Shown here piece after piece: positions 16,863 through 25,038 of a DNA stretch of 64,000 nt (positions are counted from its first letter, which is position 1; every line of letters starts with the position of its first letter). The stretch covers positions 1-64,000 of the forward strand of contig DAOQUL010000009.1 of assembly GCA_035341015.1 (NCBI GenBank). The letters are read 5' to 3'. The position numbers were made by a program, and so were the translations under genes. This DNA comes from JAKQIM01 sp029557965 (lineage in GTDB: Bacteria > Chloroflexota > Anaerolineae > Anaerolineales > UBA4823). The notes beneath the pieces are model-generated. The model did not search any database and had not been told where the DNA came from. It saw nothing but the letters and a program-made list of their open reading frames with translations.

Positions 16863-18305
16863 TTATTTCCTGTCGAAGAAATCCAGGGCCGCCAGGACGG
16901 CGGGGTCAGTATCAACGGTATATTCATCCCAGATGACGGGGATTTCCAGGTTGGGGATGATGCCGGTTTGTTCCCAATCTTGTTCAGGGTGATTGATGGG
17001 GCGGAAGGTCTCAGAGGCGATCCACAGGCGTGAGCCGTCGTCAAAATCGTAGCCCCACAGGGTTTCAACGTTGCCGCCGGTAGTCTCGCCGATCAGGTAG
17101 GCGCGCCCGCTGTCGCTCAGCACGCCGGCAAAGACCTCGCCGTAGCTGACCGTATCGGGTCCGATGAGCACCACCAGGGGAAGGGTGGACGAGCCGCTGA
17201 CATCGGTCAGCTTTTCCACGCGCAGGGCGCGCTCTTCATAGCGGCTGGTGAAATTGCCCACCACACCGGCCAAGAAATAGCCCAGGGTGGGGCGCAGCAC
17301 GGTATCCGCACCGCCGCCGTTCATGCGGTTATCGACCACCAGCCCGTCCAAGGGGGCCTCGCTGGTCATGGCTTCAATGGCGGCGCCAAACTGTTCATCT
17401 ACTGTGGTATCGGCGAAAGATGGCAGCAAGATGTAGCCGATGCGCTGGCCGTTGGGGCTGGTGAGCACCGTGTGCGGTACGGGGTAGCCGCCGGTGATGC
17501 GGTGGCGAGGAATCTGGATCTCGCGCGGCGCCTGGCCTGGGGTTTGCACCAGCACGTTGGCAATGGTGCCCTCTGGGCCGCGGACGATGTCGCGCAGGTA
17601 GCCTTCTTCATCCAGGATGGATTCGCCGCCGACCGAGATGATGCTGTCGCGGCTTTGCAGGCCGGCGGCCTCGGCCGGGCTGCCGGGGAATACCAGGATG
17701 ATGACAGCCCGGCTGCGCTCAGGCGCAGCAGTGATCAAGACGCCGATGCCCACGTAGTCCAGGTTGCCCTTGTACTCGGCATCTTCTTCGATGACGGCCT
17801 GGGGATCGAGAAAATACGAGTGGTCATCGCCCAGCAGGGCGATCATCTCGTTGACCGTGGTATAGAATTCGTCGTTCGAGAGCCCGGCCTGAATGCGCTG
17901 GCGGTATTCATCGTGGGCAGCATCCCAATCTACGCCGTTGAAATCGGCATAGACATAACCGTCGTTGACCACGTTCCAGACATCCTCGAATACATCCAGT
18001 TGCAGGTCCAGCGACAAGGGGGTGGGGATGGGGTTGACGGTGACTTGCAGCTCGATCTCGGGGGTGGCAGAGGCCATGCCCACGGGATCAAGCGAGGCCG
18101 GGGTGCGGGTGGGGGCTGGGTTGAGCGCCCCCCCTGCCGTGGGTGCAGCGCCTGCCGTGGGGGCCGGCGGGGTGTATTGGGTGGCGGTGGGCAGCAGGGT
18201 GGGACCAATGCTCGGCCCGTTGGCGGGCCCGAGGATGGCCTGGCAGGCCAGGCTGGCCAGGATGAGGGGTAAGATGGCAAGGATCAGAATGCGGTTGCGT
18301 GACAT
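16863..18305 (-). CDS. S41-family (C-terminal processing) protease, lipoprotein
   Basis: A 480-residue exported protease. The N-terminus MSRNRILILAILPLILASLA leads to a lipobox Cys, followed by a low-complexity Pro/Thr/Ala linker. A PDZ-like part is YVGIGVLITAAPERS and FPGSPAEAAGLQSRDSI. The S41 core shows LVVDNRMNGGGAD and the nucleophile region GPDTVSYGEVFAGVL, whose Ser is the likely catalytic residue. The lysine of the Ctp Ser-Lys dyad is not evident: the equivalent stretch reads IGETTGGNVET, so a tricorn-like variant mechanism is possible. ATG 18305 is supported by AGGAATTCTT. It lies 8 bp after the L,D-transpeptidase gene, suggesting cell-wall protein processing. Confidence 0.85.
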   Translation of the reverse strand: MSRNRILILAILPLILASLACQAILGPANGPSIGPTLLPTATQYTPPAPTAGAAPTAGGALNPAPTRTPASLDPVGMASATPEIELQVTVNPIPTPLSLDLQLDVFEDVWNVVNDGYVYADFNGVDWDAAHDEYRQRIQAGLSNDEFYTTVNEMIALLGDDHSYFLDPQAVIEEDAEYKGNLDYVGIGVLITAAPERSRAVIILVFPGSPAEAAGLQSRDSIISVGGESILDEEGYLRDIVRGPEGTIANVLVQTPGQAPREIQIPRHRITGGYPVPHTVLTSPNGQRIGYILLPSFADTTVDEQFGAAIEAMTSEAPLDGLVVDNRMNGGGADTVLRPTLGYFLAGVVGNFTSRYEERALRVEKLTDVSGSSTLPLVVLIGPDTVSYGEVFAGVLSDSGRAYLIGETTGGNVETLWGYDFDDGSRLWIASETFRPINHPEQDWEQTGIIPNLEIPVIWDEYTVDTDPAVLAALDFFDRK

Positions 18306-18313
18306 AAGAATTC

Positions 18314-19489
18314 CTATGCGCCGCCGTCCCCGTAGTAGGACGGGTCGGTGGGAGTGTTCCCAGAGGGGTCCCATACATAGACCCAATCGCCTTCCTGGGC
18401 CCAATCAAAGAGCCAGTGCGAATCGCCGGGAGAGAGGTTGATACAGCCGTGAGACTGGGGGAAGCCAAACATGGTGCGCCAGTAGGCGCCGTGCAGGGCG
18501 CGCGCCTTATCGTAATACATGGTATAAGGCACGTCTTCCAGGTAATAATAATCCGAGCGGTCGGCCTCAAAGGCGCCAGACATGGGCGTGGTTTCAAGCT
18601 TCTCGTAGATGGGGAAGAGCCCAGGCCGGGTGTAGAAGGGATCCATGCCGGTGGCGATGAGGGTAGCAAACACCATCTGCCCCCCGTCGTAAACGGCCAG
18701 GCTCTGTTCGAAGAGGTTGACCTCGATCCAGCGCCCATTGGTCACACCTTCGGGCGGGGTAGTGTTGGGGATCACGCGCCCGATAAAACGCTGGTCCACC
18801 CACTCATCCGGAGCCACCATGTACCATTCAATGCCGTCGACCACCTGGGTGGCATAGATCTGCACCAGGTTATAGGTTGCCAATTGGTGACCGGTGTAAT
18901 CTTCTGCGGCGTAGCCGGGGGTTTGCTTGGTCTCGAAATAGGGCACCAAAGGCAAGACCCAGCCGAAGGGGCGCACCGGGGTGCGGGTAAACGTCAGGCC
19001 GCCGGGGAAGCTGCGTGAAACGCCGACCTTGCTGGAAACGCGCAGCCAGCCGCCGGCGCGCAGTTGGTAAAAGATGCCGTTACTGGTTGATTCGTAGGTG
19101 TAGTAAGAGATGTATTTCAACCCGCCGGCTGGGATATAGTAGACGGGAGAAGTCTCGTTGACGGCGTCATCCAGCGTGGCGTAGACCGGCGTGGCGTCTT
19201 CTTTTAGAATGGCATAGAGATAGGGCAGGTTAGCCAGGGTCGGGTCAATGGGCTGGCCTTCCATGGGGCGCAGGGGGAAGGTAATGCCCATGCGGGCCAT
19301 ATCGGTGCGGTAAGCCGATGGGCCAATGGGCAGGCAGTCCTGCGGATCGACCATGTAAATGCCGGGCATGCACAGCACGCCGGGCGCATCTGGTTCAGCA
19401 GCAGATGGCGCGGCGGCCTCGGCAGGCAGGGCCAGGCCGGGCAGGAAGTTGGTCACCAATAGAACAAAAATGAGGGCAAGCCGTTTCAT
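18314..19489 (-). CDS. L,D-transpeptidase (YkuD domain), secreted
   Basis: A 391-residue protein with a Sec signal peptide (MKRLALIFVLLVTNFLPGLA, cleavage near AEA). The C-terminal YkuD domain has the active-site motif HGAYWRT and SHGCINLSPGD with nucleophile Cys349. Such enzymes make 3-3 cross-links in peptidoglycan or attach proteins to it. The central region (about 100-200) looks like a substrate- or wall-binding module and contains repeated Tyr-rich strands. First gene of a seven-gene same-strand run that continues into the protease, cytochrome-like lipoprotein and E1-E2-E3 genes. Its presence supports a peptidoglycan-containing envelope in this organism. Confidence 0.9.
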   Translation of the reverse strand: MKRLALIFVLLVTNFLPGLALPAEAAAPSAAEPDAPGVLCMPGIYMVDPQDCLPIGPSAYRTDMARMGITFPLRPMEGQPIDPTLANLPYLYAILKEDATPVYATLDDAVNETSPVYYIPAGGLKYISYYTYESTSNGIFYQLRAGGWLRVSSKVGVSRSFPGGLTFTRTPVRPFGWVLPLVPYFETKQTPGYAAEDYTGHQLATYNLVQIYATQVVDGIEWYMVAPDEWVDQRFIGRVIPNTTPPEGVTNGRWIEVNLFEQSLAVYDGGQMVFATLIATGMDPFYTRPGLFPIYEKLETTPMSGAFEADRSDYYYLEDVPYTMYYDKARALHGAYWRTMFGFPQSHGCINLSPGDSHWLFDWAQEGDWVYVWDPSGNTPTDPSYYGDGGA

Positions 19490-19515
19490 GCGTTCACTCC
19501 GAAATTAGGATGTAA

Positions 19516-19521
19516 ATTATA
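19516..19521 (-). promoter_or_regulatory. Possible -10 element upstream of the L,D-transpeptidase gene
   Basis: TATAAT on the minus strand, 27 bases before the start codon; no good -35 is found at 16-18 bp. It would be the promoter of the long minus-strand run ending at the terminator 10717-10756. Confidence 0.3.
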
Positions 19522-19566
19522 GCATTAACGGCGAGGTTATGGGTTTAGTTCCTGATGAGCAGATAT

Positions 19567-19715
19567 CTATTTCTTCCCCAGATAGGCGATGCCATCGATC
19601 TGCACCTGCAAGCCATCCGGGCCGCCAACGTGAGCAAACTCGGTGGCGATGGTCTTGCGGGCCGGGTAAGCGCCCTTGAACCTTTCTTCGAACTCCTTTT
19701 TTGTAGTTTGATCGT
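19567..19715 (-). pseudogene. 3' remnant of a RidA/YjgF-family gene
   Basis: Translation of the minus strand ends FKGAYPARKTIATEFA then HVGGPDGLQVQIDGIAYLGKK and a TAG stop at 19567-19569. This resembles the C-terminal third of RidA/YjgF-like proteins (the R-x-T-I-x-x-x-x-L-P region and the end of the fold). Nothing upstream encodes the remaining two thirds; the frame runs into the 3' end of the acetyltransferase gene. I read it as a decayed or truncated gene of about 48 codons. Confidence 0.6.
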
Positions 19716-20483
19716 TTAGAACGTAGCCAGCCGCTTATCAAAATCTTCTTTCAATAGGTAGGTGTAAGACATGAGCTTCCCATCCAGGACCACACCGAAG
19801 GTGCCGTAGGCGCAAGGGGCCTGTGCCTGTGCTTCTTGTGCGCTAGACAGCTCAACCTGGCGAGCCGGGATACCCTTCTCGGCGGCTAAGTTCAATATTC
19901 CTGCTGCTGCATCTTCAATATATGGGCATTGGGGGGTGCGCACCACCGTCAGGCCGGGGCCAAAAGCTGCCAGGCGGCTTTCCCAGTCTGTGGGGAAGGA
20001 TGGAGCCGGTGCATCGCCGAAACGATAGACCAGCAGTTGGAAGCAGGGCGGGGCCTGGTCAACTTCTACAAACCCATGCGCCAGGAAGAACTCTTTTTTT
20101 GGCAGCCAGGTGGAGTCGGTGGTGACGATGGCTACCCCCTGCTTGCCCTGGGCGCGGGCATCCTCCAGGCAAACCTGCAAAAGCTGTTTGCCGTACCCCT
20201 TGCCTTTGCCCTTGCCCACCACCCACAGGCAGTGGATGACCAGGTAGCCCGGCGCGTGTACGGCCCGCCAGGTGTATTCTCCGGGGACGTATTCGATGAA
20301 AGCTGTATTGCGCCCGCCGTGCTCGTGAAGGATCTTCAGCTTCAGTCCCTCGGCCAGGCGCGCTTCCATCCAGGCCCGTTTTTGCTGGTAGCCGGGCGTT
20401 TTGGGTTTGCTCATGTAGCAGAAAAAGCCGCTTTGCTTGAGGTTGTCGAGGTTGACATCGATGATATCAAAGGTGGTGTTCAT
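19716..20483 (-). CDS. GNAT acetyltransferase with YoaP-like C-terminal domain
   Basis: A 255-residue protein. The N-terminal GNAT fold shows the acetyl-CoA loop in HCLWVVGKGKGKGYGKQLL, a strongly Gly/Lys-alternating form of the R/Q-x-x-G-x-G/A motif. The C-terminal 80 residues (VVRTPQCPYIEDAAAGIL through SYTYLLKEDFDKRL) resemble the YoaP domain found after GNAT domains, with a possible Cys-x-x-Tyr thioredoxin-like motif. The acyl acceptor is unknown. I prefer ATG 20483 to a TTG at 20498. It follows the methyltransferase gene on the same strand after 56 bp. Confidence 0.8.
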   Translation of the reverse strand: MNTTFDIIDVNLDNLKQSGFFCYMSKPKTPGYQQKRAWMEARLAEGLKLKILHEHGGRNTAFIEYVPGEYTWRAVHAPGYLVIHCLWVVGKGKGKGYGKQLLQVCLEDARAQGKQGVAIVTTDSTWLPKKEFFLAHGFVEVDQAPPCFQLLVYRFGDAPAPSFPTDWESRLAAFGPGLTVVRTPQCPYIEDAAAGILNLAAEKGIPARQVELSSAQEAQAQAPCAYGTFGVVLDGKLMSYTYLLKEDFDKRLATF

Positions 20484-20539
20484 ATTCTCACTATTCAAGT
20501 ATCCAATTCTTTTAAGGGCTTATCACCCAGGCCAAACGG

Positions 20540-21445
20540 TCAGGGTGAGACCATTGGAGAAGCCGTCACAAAGCGAAAATAACCGGCCAGGCGGCCGAGC
20601 GGTGTTCCGTTCTGGTCGAGCAAATAAGCGCTGGCGATGGCTGTATGATCCAGGTGCTCCACCAACTGCAAGCCGCGCTGCGCCAGGAAAGCCTCGATCT
20701 GCCCCTCATCGAGGGAGAAAGTGATGCCCTCGTTGGCATGCTGTTGGTGCATTGACCGCACAAAGGCCTGGGCACCATAGAGAAGATCCTGGTTCGCTTC
20801 GGTGATTGTTACGACGTAGTCAAAGGCCATGCGGCTGCCTGGGGCGGCCTGGCTGGCGAAGGCCAGGGTGGCATCCACCGCGGCCGGGTCAAGGTAGTAG
20901 CTGACCCCTTCCCAGAGAAACAAGGTTTTCTGGTCGTTCTGGTAGCCAGCGTTCTTCAAAGCTGTGCCGATCGACTCTCGGTTGAAATCGACCGGCACGA
21001 GTTTGACTTGGGGTGGAATGGGGATGTGCGCGGCTTTGAGACACTGCTTTTTTCGATCCTGGGTGGGGGCAATATCCAGCTCAAAAACCTGAGATGCCTG
21101 GTTCAAGCCTGAAAAACGGTAGGCACGCGAGTCATACCCTGCGCCCAAGAGGACGATTTGCGGCATTCTGTCTTGAAGGCCCTGTACGAAGAGCTGGTCA
21201 AAGTGGGCGGTGCGGGCGATGACGTATTCGTTCATGCCTGGAAAAGCCGCGGCCAACTTCTGCCAGGTGTTGGCCTGGATCTTCGTGAACTTGAGAAAAA
21301 AACGGAAATGAGGCGGCAAAAAATGGATCGCCATTCGATCCGGCCCCAATTTTTCGTCCTGGTATTCCAGGTGGGCCAGGGCGCGCCGCAGGGCAGTAAA
21401 TAAGGCTGTTTCAGAGGGCTTTTTTTCTACATCCTGATTGGACAT
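20540..21445 (-). CDS. SAM-dependent O-methyltransferase, leucine carboxyl methyltransferase (TcmP/PPM1) type
   Basis: A 301-residue enzyme with the family hallmark LLGAGYDSRAYRF (AdoMet loop), preceded by ARTAHFDQLFVQGL and followed by FELDIAPTQDRKK, VPVDFNRES and LFLWEGVSYYL. These fit the class I group that includes LCMT/PPM1 and polyketide O-methyltransferases. ATG 21445 is preceded by AAGGAG at good spacing; a GTG at 21454 would add three residues. Substrate cannot be named; small-molecule or carboxyl methylation is likely. Confidence 0.85.
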   Translation of the reverse strand: MSNQDVEKKPSETALFTALRRALAHLEYQDEKLGPDRMAIHFLPPHFRFFLKFTKIQANTWQKLAAAFPGMNEYVIARTAHFDQLFVQGLQDRMPQIVLLGAGYDSRAYRFSGLNQASQVFELDIAPTQDRKKQCLKAAHIPIPPQVKLVPVDFNRESIGTALKNAGYQNDQKTLFLWEGVSYYLDPAAVDATLAFASQAAPGSRMAFDYVVTITEANQDLLYGAQAFVRSMHQQHANEGITFSLDEGQIEAFLAQRGLQLVEHLDHTAIASAYLLDQNGTPLGRLAGYFRFVTASPMVSP

Positions 21446-21476
21446 GGCGAACACTCCTTACACCAGGGGTGTCAGT

Positions 21477-22793
21477 TTAAAGGACATCCTTCATAACTTC
21501 TATGCGTGGGTTCTTGATCATAGAATTGTACCGCCTTTGGCCCATCCAGAATGAAAACCAAAAAGTGGCAAAATACAGTAAACTCACCACCACGCTTCCT
21601 ATCCATGAACGCGGGGGTTGGAAGGTCAACCGCCAGGCAGTCAGAAAATCTGCCAGGGAAAAAACAGCGGCATGTTTTTCAATCAGATGCTGTAAGGTAT
21701 TCAGGAATATCCCGAAGATGATGCCCAGCACTCCCAAGAAGCCCGCTACCAAGAAAAGGATATGAGATCTTTTAGCACCCACTTTTTTCATGACGATCAC
21801 CAAGATTGCCGGCAACATGATCAAGATCAACGTGGCTATTTGCCCAGAAAATCTCCACACCAATGTGCTGAGAAAGCCAGTCAGAATGACGACGAGCAAC
21901 CCAACCAGGGTTCCTTTGAGCAAGCCCGAGGGGGCCCGGTCGTATTCCGCTTGCACTCGCTTGAGGGTGGCTGGGATTTCGGTGATGCAACCGGGGCATA
22001 AGAATTGTGGAACGCCGTTTACCAAGACGAGTTGGAGAGGTTGGCCGAATTTCATCTTGCAGTCTGGGCCTTCGCAGATATGCTCTGGCGTGGGACGAAT
22101 GAATCTGCTGACCTCGGAAAGGATCATGCGAATCTTGGTGGCGGTTTCGATGGCGGTTTCCTTGGTCGGTCGGTAGGGGAGGATGATCTCGATCCCATTT
22201 ATCTGAATGTTAAGAATCAAGCCATTTTTAGCGAGAAGTGCCCTGAGCAGTGGTTTAAGGATTTCTGATTGGCGGATTTCTCGCTCGGTGGCTTTGAAAT
22301 TTGCCAGTGGCGCACAGCGTACATGGACGCAAATCATCCCCTGTCTCGCTTGGGACATTTCTACATATTGCACGGCAATAAGATATCCATTTAACCTGCC
22401 CACTAAACGCCGCTGCCAGCGCCCTATCTCACCAGACTTGGGAAAATAACTTAAGCCCAATTCTTTTTCCAGGGCTTGCCAATAGGTGTTCTCTGCAAGA
22501 GCAGATCGTATAATGCGGCGGCTTTGCCGCCCAGTCTTTGGATGCTCGATCAATTGTTGGTCCACCAGCAGGTAATAATCAAAAAAAGTGAGGCCGTTGG
22601 TGGTAATCCCTACCTCACAGAAGTGGCCTTCAATGGAAAAAACGTGATAAAAGCCATAATTGATCAAGCTCCGTTTGGTGACCATCAACTGATCGTCTAC
22701 CCATAGTTCTTGTTTGCCGGATATAGTTCCGTGAAGGATGCGGATGGTGTGGGGCTTACCCTCTAAGTTGATTTCCCAGGTGCGTGTTGCCAA
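21477..22793 (-). CDS. Membrane protein with FAIM-like N-terminus and zinc-ribbon-like cysteines
   Basis: A 438-residue protein of unknown role. The first 100 residues (WEINLEGKPHTIRILHGTIS with GKQELWVDDQLM) resemble the beta-sandwich of Fas apoptotic inhibitory molecule (FAIM1) proteins, a remote similarity. Around residues 240-285 four cysteines appear as CEGPDC and CPGC, likely a zinc ribbon. About four membrane helices fill residues 295-425. The start is TTG 22793 with SD AAAGGA nine bases upstream; no nearby in-frame ATG fits. The arrangement suggests a membrane-bound protein with a cytoplasmic binding domain. Function not recognised. Confidence 0.7.
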   Translation of the reverse strand: MATRTWEINLEGKPHTIRILHGTISGKQELWVDDQLMVTKRSLINYGFYHVFSIEGHFCEVGITTNGLTFFDYYLLVDQQLIEHPKTGRQSRRIIRSALAENTYWQALEKELGLSYFPKSGEIGRWQRRLVGRLNGYLIAVQYVEMSQARQGMICVHVRCAPLANFKATEREIRQSEILKPLLRALLAKNGLILNIQINGIEIILPYRPTKETAIETATKIRMILSEVSRFIRPTPEHICEGPDCKMKFGQPLQLVLVNGVPQFLCPGCITEIPATLKRVQAEYDRAPSGLLKGTLVGLLVVILTGFLSTLVWRFSGQIATLILIMLPAILVIVMKKVGAKRSHILFLVAGFLGVLGIIFGIFLNTLQHLIEKHAAVFSLADFLTAWRLTFQPPRSWIGSVVVSLLYFATFWFSFWMGQRRYNSMIKNPRIEVMKDVL

Positions 22794-22876
22794 GAAAGAT
22801 ATCCTTTCGATATGCGGTCATCAGAAATTCGTACTGTGATGCAGTGATTCTACCCGGCGAATGAATTCGCAGCAAC

Positions 22877-23037
22877 AGGAGCACTAAGCCTGCCTGCGCA
22901 GGCTAAAAGCGCTCCTATGTAGGCGGGTAGGCCGTTAATTAAGAAGGGCGAAGCGTGACACGGATCACACAGGTGGCACTTGATGCATTGCTTTGCCCCT
23001 ACAGGTAGGACAGCCCTTTTGTGGCCCGGTGTCCTAC
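22877..23037. repeat. Cluster of three inverted repeats (REP/MITE-like)
   Basis: The 263-bp gap between two minus-strand genes holds three palindromic units. The first is AGCCTGC/GCAGGCT (22887-22904) inside outer arms AGGAGC/GCTCCT (22877-22916). The second is GGGCGAAGC (22946-22954) against GCTTTGCCC (22990-22998), one mismatch. The third is a perfect 8-bp pair GTAGGACA/TGTCCTAC (23005-23012, 23030-23037). None is followed by a T-run, so they look like short interspersed palindromes rather than terminators. Confidence 0.45.
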
Positions 23038-23056
23038 ACTGGCAATCGCGGCGGAT

Positions 23057-23608
23057 TCAACCGCCAGGCGTTTCTTGCAGCCACAACAGCAGAGCTGTGA
23101 GGGTGTAGCCATCGGAAGTGGCATGATCTTTGATCATCTGGCGGGCTTCGTCTTTGGTCAGCCAGCGCCTGCCGCTGACCTCGTTGGCATCAATATCTTC
23201 CTGAGGCTGCCCGAGGGCTTTGCAGTGCACGATGTGAAAGAATTTGTTAGCGCTGCCCGGCATCGGGTAATACGAGTAGAGCAGGCGGTGATCCTGCGAG
23301 TCGTAGCCGGTCTCTTCGCGCACTTCTCGGCGGGCGGCTTCGAAGACCGATTCGCCGTCTTCCATGCCGCCGGCGGGCAGCTCCCACTCGGTGAGGCCGG
23401 TGGTATAGCGGTGGACGCGCACAAAGATGACGTTCCCGGCATCATCCTCTACAATGGCGGCTACCGCAGCGCGGGTGAAATCGAGCATGTGGTATTGCTC
23501 GATCACGTGGCCGTTGGGGAAGCGCACCGTATCCAGGTACAGGTTGACCCAGGGGCTTTCGTAGACGATCTGTCTGGCTAAGCGTTCTGCTTTCATGGCT
23601 TCATCCAT
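23057..23608 (-). CDS. NUDIX hydrolase, ADP-ribose pyrophosphatase-like
   Basis: A 183-residue cytoplasmic hydrolase of nucleoside diphosphate derivatives. The full Nudix box is GGMEDGESVFEAARREVREE followed by TGY, with the metal-binding REVREE intact. The preceding strand LTEWELPAGG and the following hydrophobic part match ADP-ribose pyrophosphatase-type members. ATG 23608 overlaps the methyltransferase gene by 8 bp; an internal ATG at 23596 is also possible. Last of a three-gene overlapping set. Confidence 0.9.
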   Translation of the reverse strand: MDEAMKAERLARQIVYESPWVNLYLDTVRFPNGHVIEQYHMLDFTRAAVAAIVEDDAGNVIFVRVHRYTTGLTEWELPAGGMEDGESVFEAARREVREETGYDSQDHRLLYSYYPMPGSANKFFHIVHCKALGQPQEDIDANEVSGRRWLTKDEARQMIKDHATSDGYTLTALLLWLQETPGG

Positions 23609-24431
23609 TGCGGGCTACAGCGATCATATGGGTGCCCAGGCCCCAGCAGCCCTCGTCGGCGCCGGCATCCAATTCCATGCGCAAGAGTTCGTTCCATTTT
23701 TCAGGGTCCTGGCGGATGGTGGAGAGTTTTTCGTTCCAGGTCAGCGAGATGCAGTTGGCTGCCGAGAGGTCGAGTACCTCCAGGCCGGCATTTTCCAGCC
23801 AGGTGCGCAGCTCGCGAGCGCGGAACAGGTGCATGAAATTGCCGTGCCGCCCGGGGAGGGTGGCAGCGGTGAGGTCGCCAGTGGCAGTGATCTGCTGGTT
23901 GAATTCGGGCGGCACCTGCAGGGTGCCCTCCAAGAAGCGGGCGGCACTGCCCCACAGCGACATAACACTCAACAAAAGCAGTCCGCCGGGCTTGAGCACC
24001 CGCAGGCATTCCGCCAGGGCAACATCCTTCTGGTCCAGCACATAGCTGAATGGGCCGCCGTAAGCCACCACCGCATCGAAGGCGGCGGGCGCAAAGCAGG
24101 AGAGGTCGCAGATGTCAAGCTGCTGCCAGGCCACGACGGCTTTATCAAAGCCGTATTCGGCGGCAAATTTGCGGTTCAGGTCGAGCTGGACGGGTGAAAT
24201 GTCGCCCACCAGGATGCGGGCGCCCAGCCCTGCCAGCACCTGGGTGAAACGCCCTGCCCCGGCGCCCACCTCCAGCACCTGCATGCCGGGGGTGATGTGT
24301 TTGCCCAGGTAATGGGTGTGGATGTGTAAGCTGACCTCATCGGTAGGGCTGCGCACCAGGCGCTCCCATTCGCCCGAGCCAAATTCATTGAAGTATTGGG
24401 CCACAGATTGGGGTTGGTAGGAAGAAGTCAT
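23601..24431 (-). CDS. Class I SAM-dependent methyltransferase
   Basis: A 276-residue protein. Motif I is VLEVGAGAGRFTQVLAGLG, the acidic loop is LVGDISPVQLDLN, and motif IV is FDAVVAYGGPFSYVLDQKDV, followed by LRVLKPGGLLLLSVMS. These define a Methyltransf_11/25-type fold. ATG 24431 lies one base after the stop of the cysteine hydrolase; a TTG at 24440 is an alternative. Close packing with a cysteine hydrolase and a NUDIX hydrolase suggests a metabolite repair or modification role, but the substrate is unknown. Confidence 0.85.
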   Translation of the reverse strand: MTSSYQPQSVAQYFNEFGSGEWERLVRSPTDEVSLHIHTHYLGKHITPGMQVLEVGAGAGRFTQVLAGLGARILVGDISPVQLDLNRKFAAEYGFDKAVVAWQQLDICDLSCFAPAAFDAVVAYGGPFSYVLDQKDVALAECLRVLKPGGLLLLSVMSLWGSAARFLEGTLQVPPEFNQQITATGDLTAATLPGRHGNFMHLFRARELRTWLENAGLEVLDLSAANCISLTWNEKLSTIRQDPEKWNELLRMELDAGADEGCWGLGTHMIAVARNG

Positions 24432-24432
24432 C

Positions 24433-24963
24433 TTATTCAAATTGGATTCCGTTGGCCGGCTTGAGCGAGACGAACCAGTTGCCCAGGGTCAGGTTGTGGT
24501 GGGCGATGATCTGGGACGCCTGGAGGTGTTCATTGTGCCAGGTGGTGTGTGCATCTTGCACCAGGGTCACCTTATAGCCCAGGCTGTAAGCGCGGCGGCA
24601 GGTGGTGTCGACGCAAAATTCGGTCTGGATGCCGGCAACAACCAGGTTTTTGATGCCCAAGGCATCCAATTCTTGCTGCAGGCTGGTTTCTTGGAACGAG
24701 TCGGGATCGTGCTTGTGGACGACCAACTCGGCGGGGCCAGGTTGGATGGCAGGGTGGATGGGCCAGCCGGGCAGGTCGGGGCGCAGGGGCTGGTCGCCCT
24801 GTCCATCATGCTGGACGAAGATGACCGGGATGCCGGCGGCACGCGCCCGGCCGATGAGATCCTGAAGGGTGTTGATCAAAGCTTCACCATTGTAGACCGG
24901 GTCGCTTTCTTCGAACATGCCGAGTTGAACATCGATGATGAGTAGGGCGGTATGGTTTTTCAA
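24433..24963 (-). CDS. Cysteine hydrolase, isochorismatase family
   Basis: About 176 residues. The catalytic triad of the family is visible: Asp in LLIIDVQLGMF, Lys in VHKHDPDSF and Cys in GIQTEFCVDTTCRRA. Relatives hydrolyse amides such as nicotinamide or N-carbamoylsarcosine, or isochorismate. I chose TTG 24963 because SD AAAGGA stands six bases before it; a further TTG at 24987 lies upstream of that SD. First of the three-gene set with the methyltransferase and NUDIX genes. Confidence 0.88.
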   Translation of the reverse strand: MKNHTALLIIDVQLGMFEESDPVYNGEALINTLQDLIGRARAAGIPVIFVQHDGQGDQPLRPDLPGWPIHPAIQPGPAELVVHKHDPDSFQETSLQQELDALGIKNLVVAGIQTEFCVDTTCRRAYSLGYKVTLVQDAHTTWHNEHLQASQIIAHHNLTLGNWFVSLKPANGIQFE

Positions 24964-25038
24964 AATTGTTCCTTTTTTATAGGCCAATTGTACCTGGATT
25001 CAGTAAGGGGTTGTGAGAGGCCTGGCCCCTTGCAGGTA

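Noticed and set aside
19517..19741. 74-codon minus-strand frame over the RidA remnant
   Set aside because: A different frame of the same strand gives recognisable RidA sequence; this one does not.
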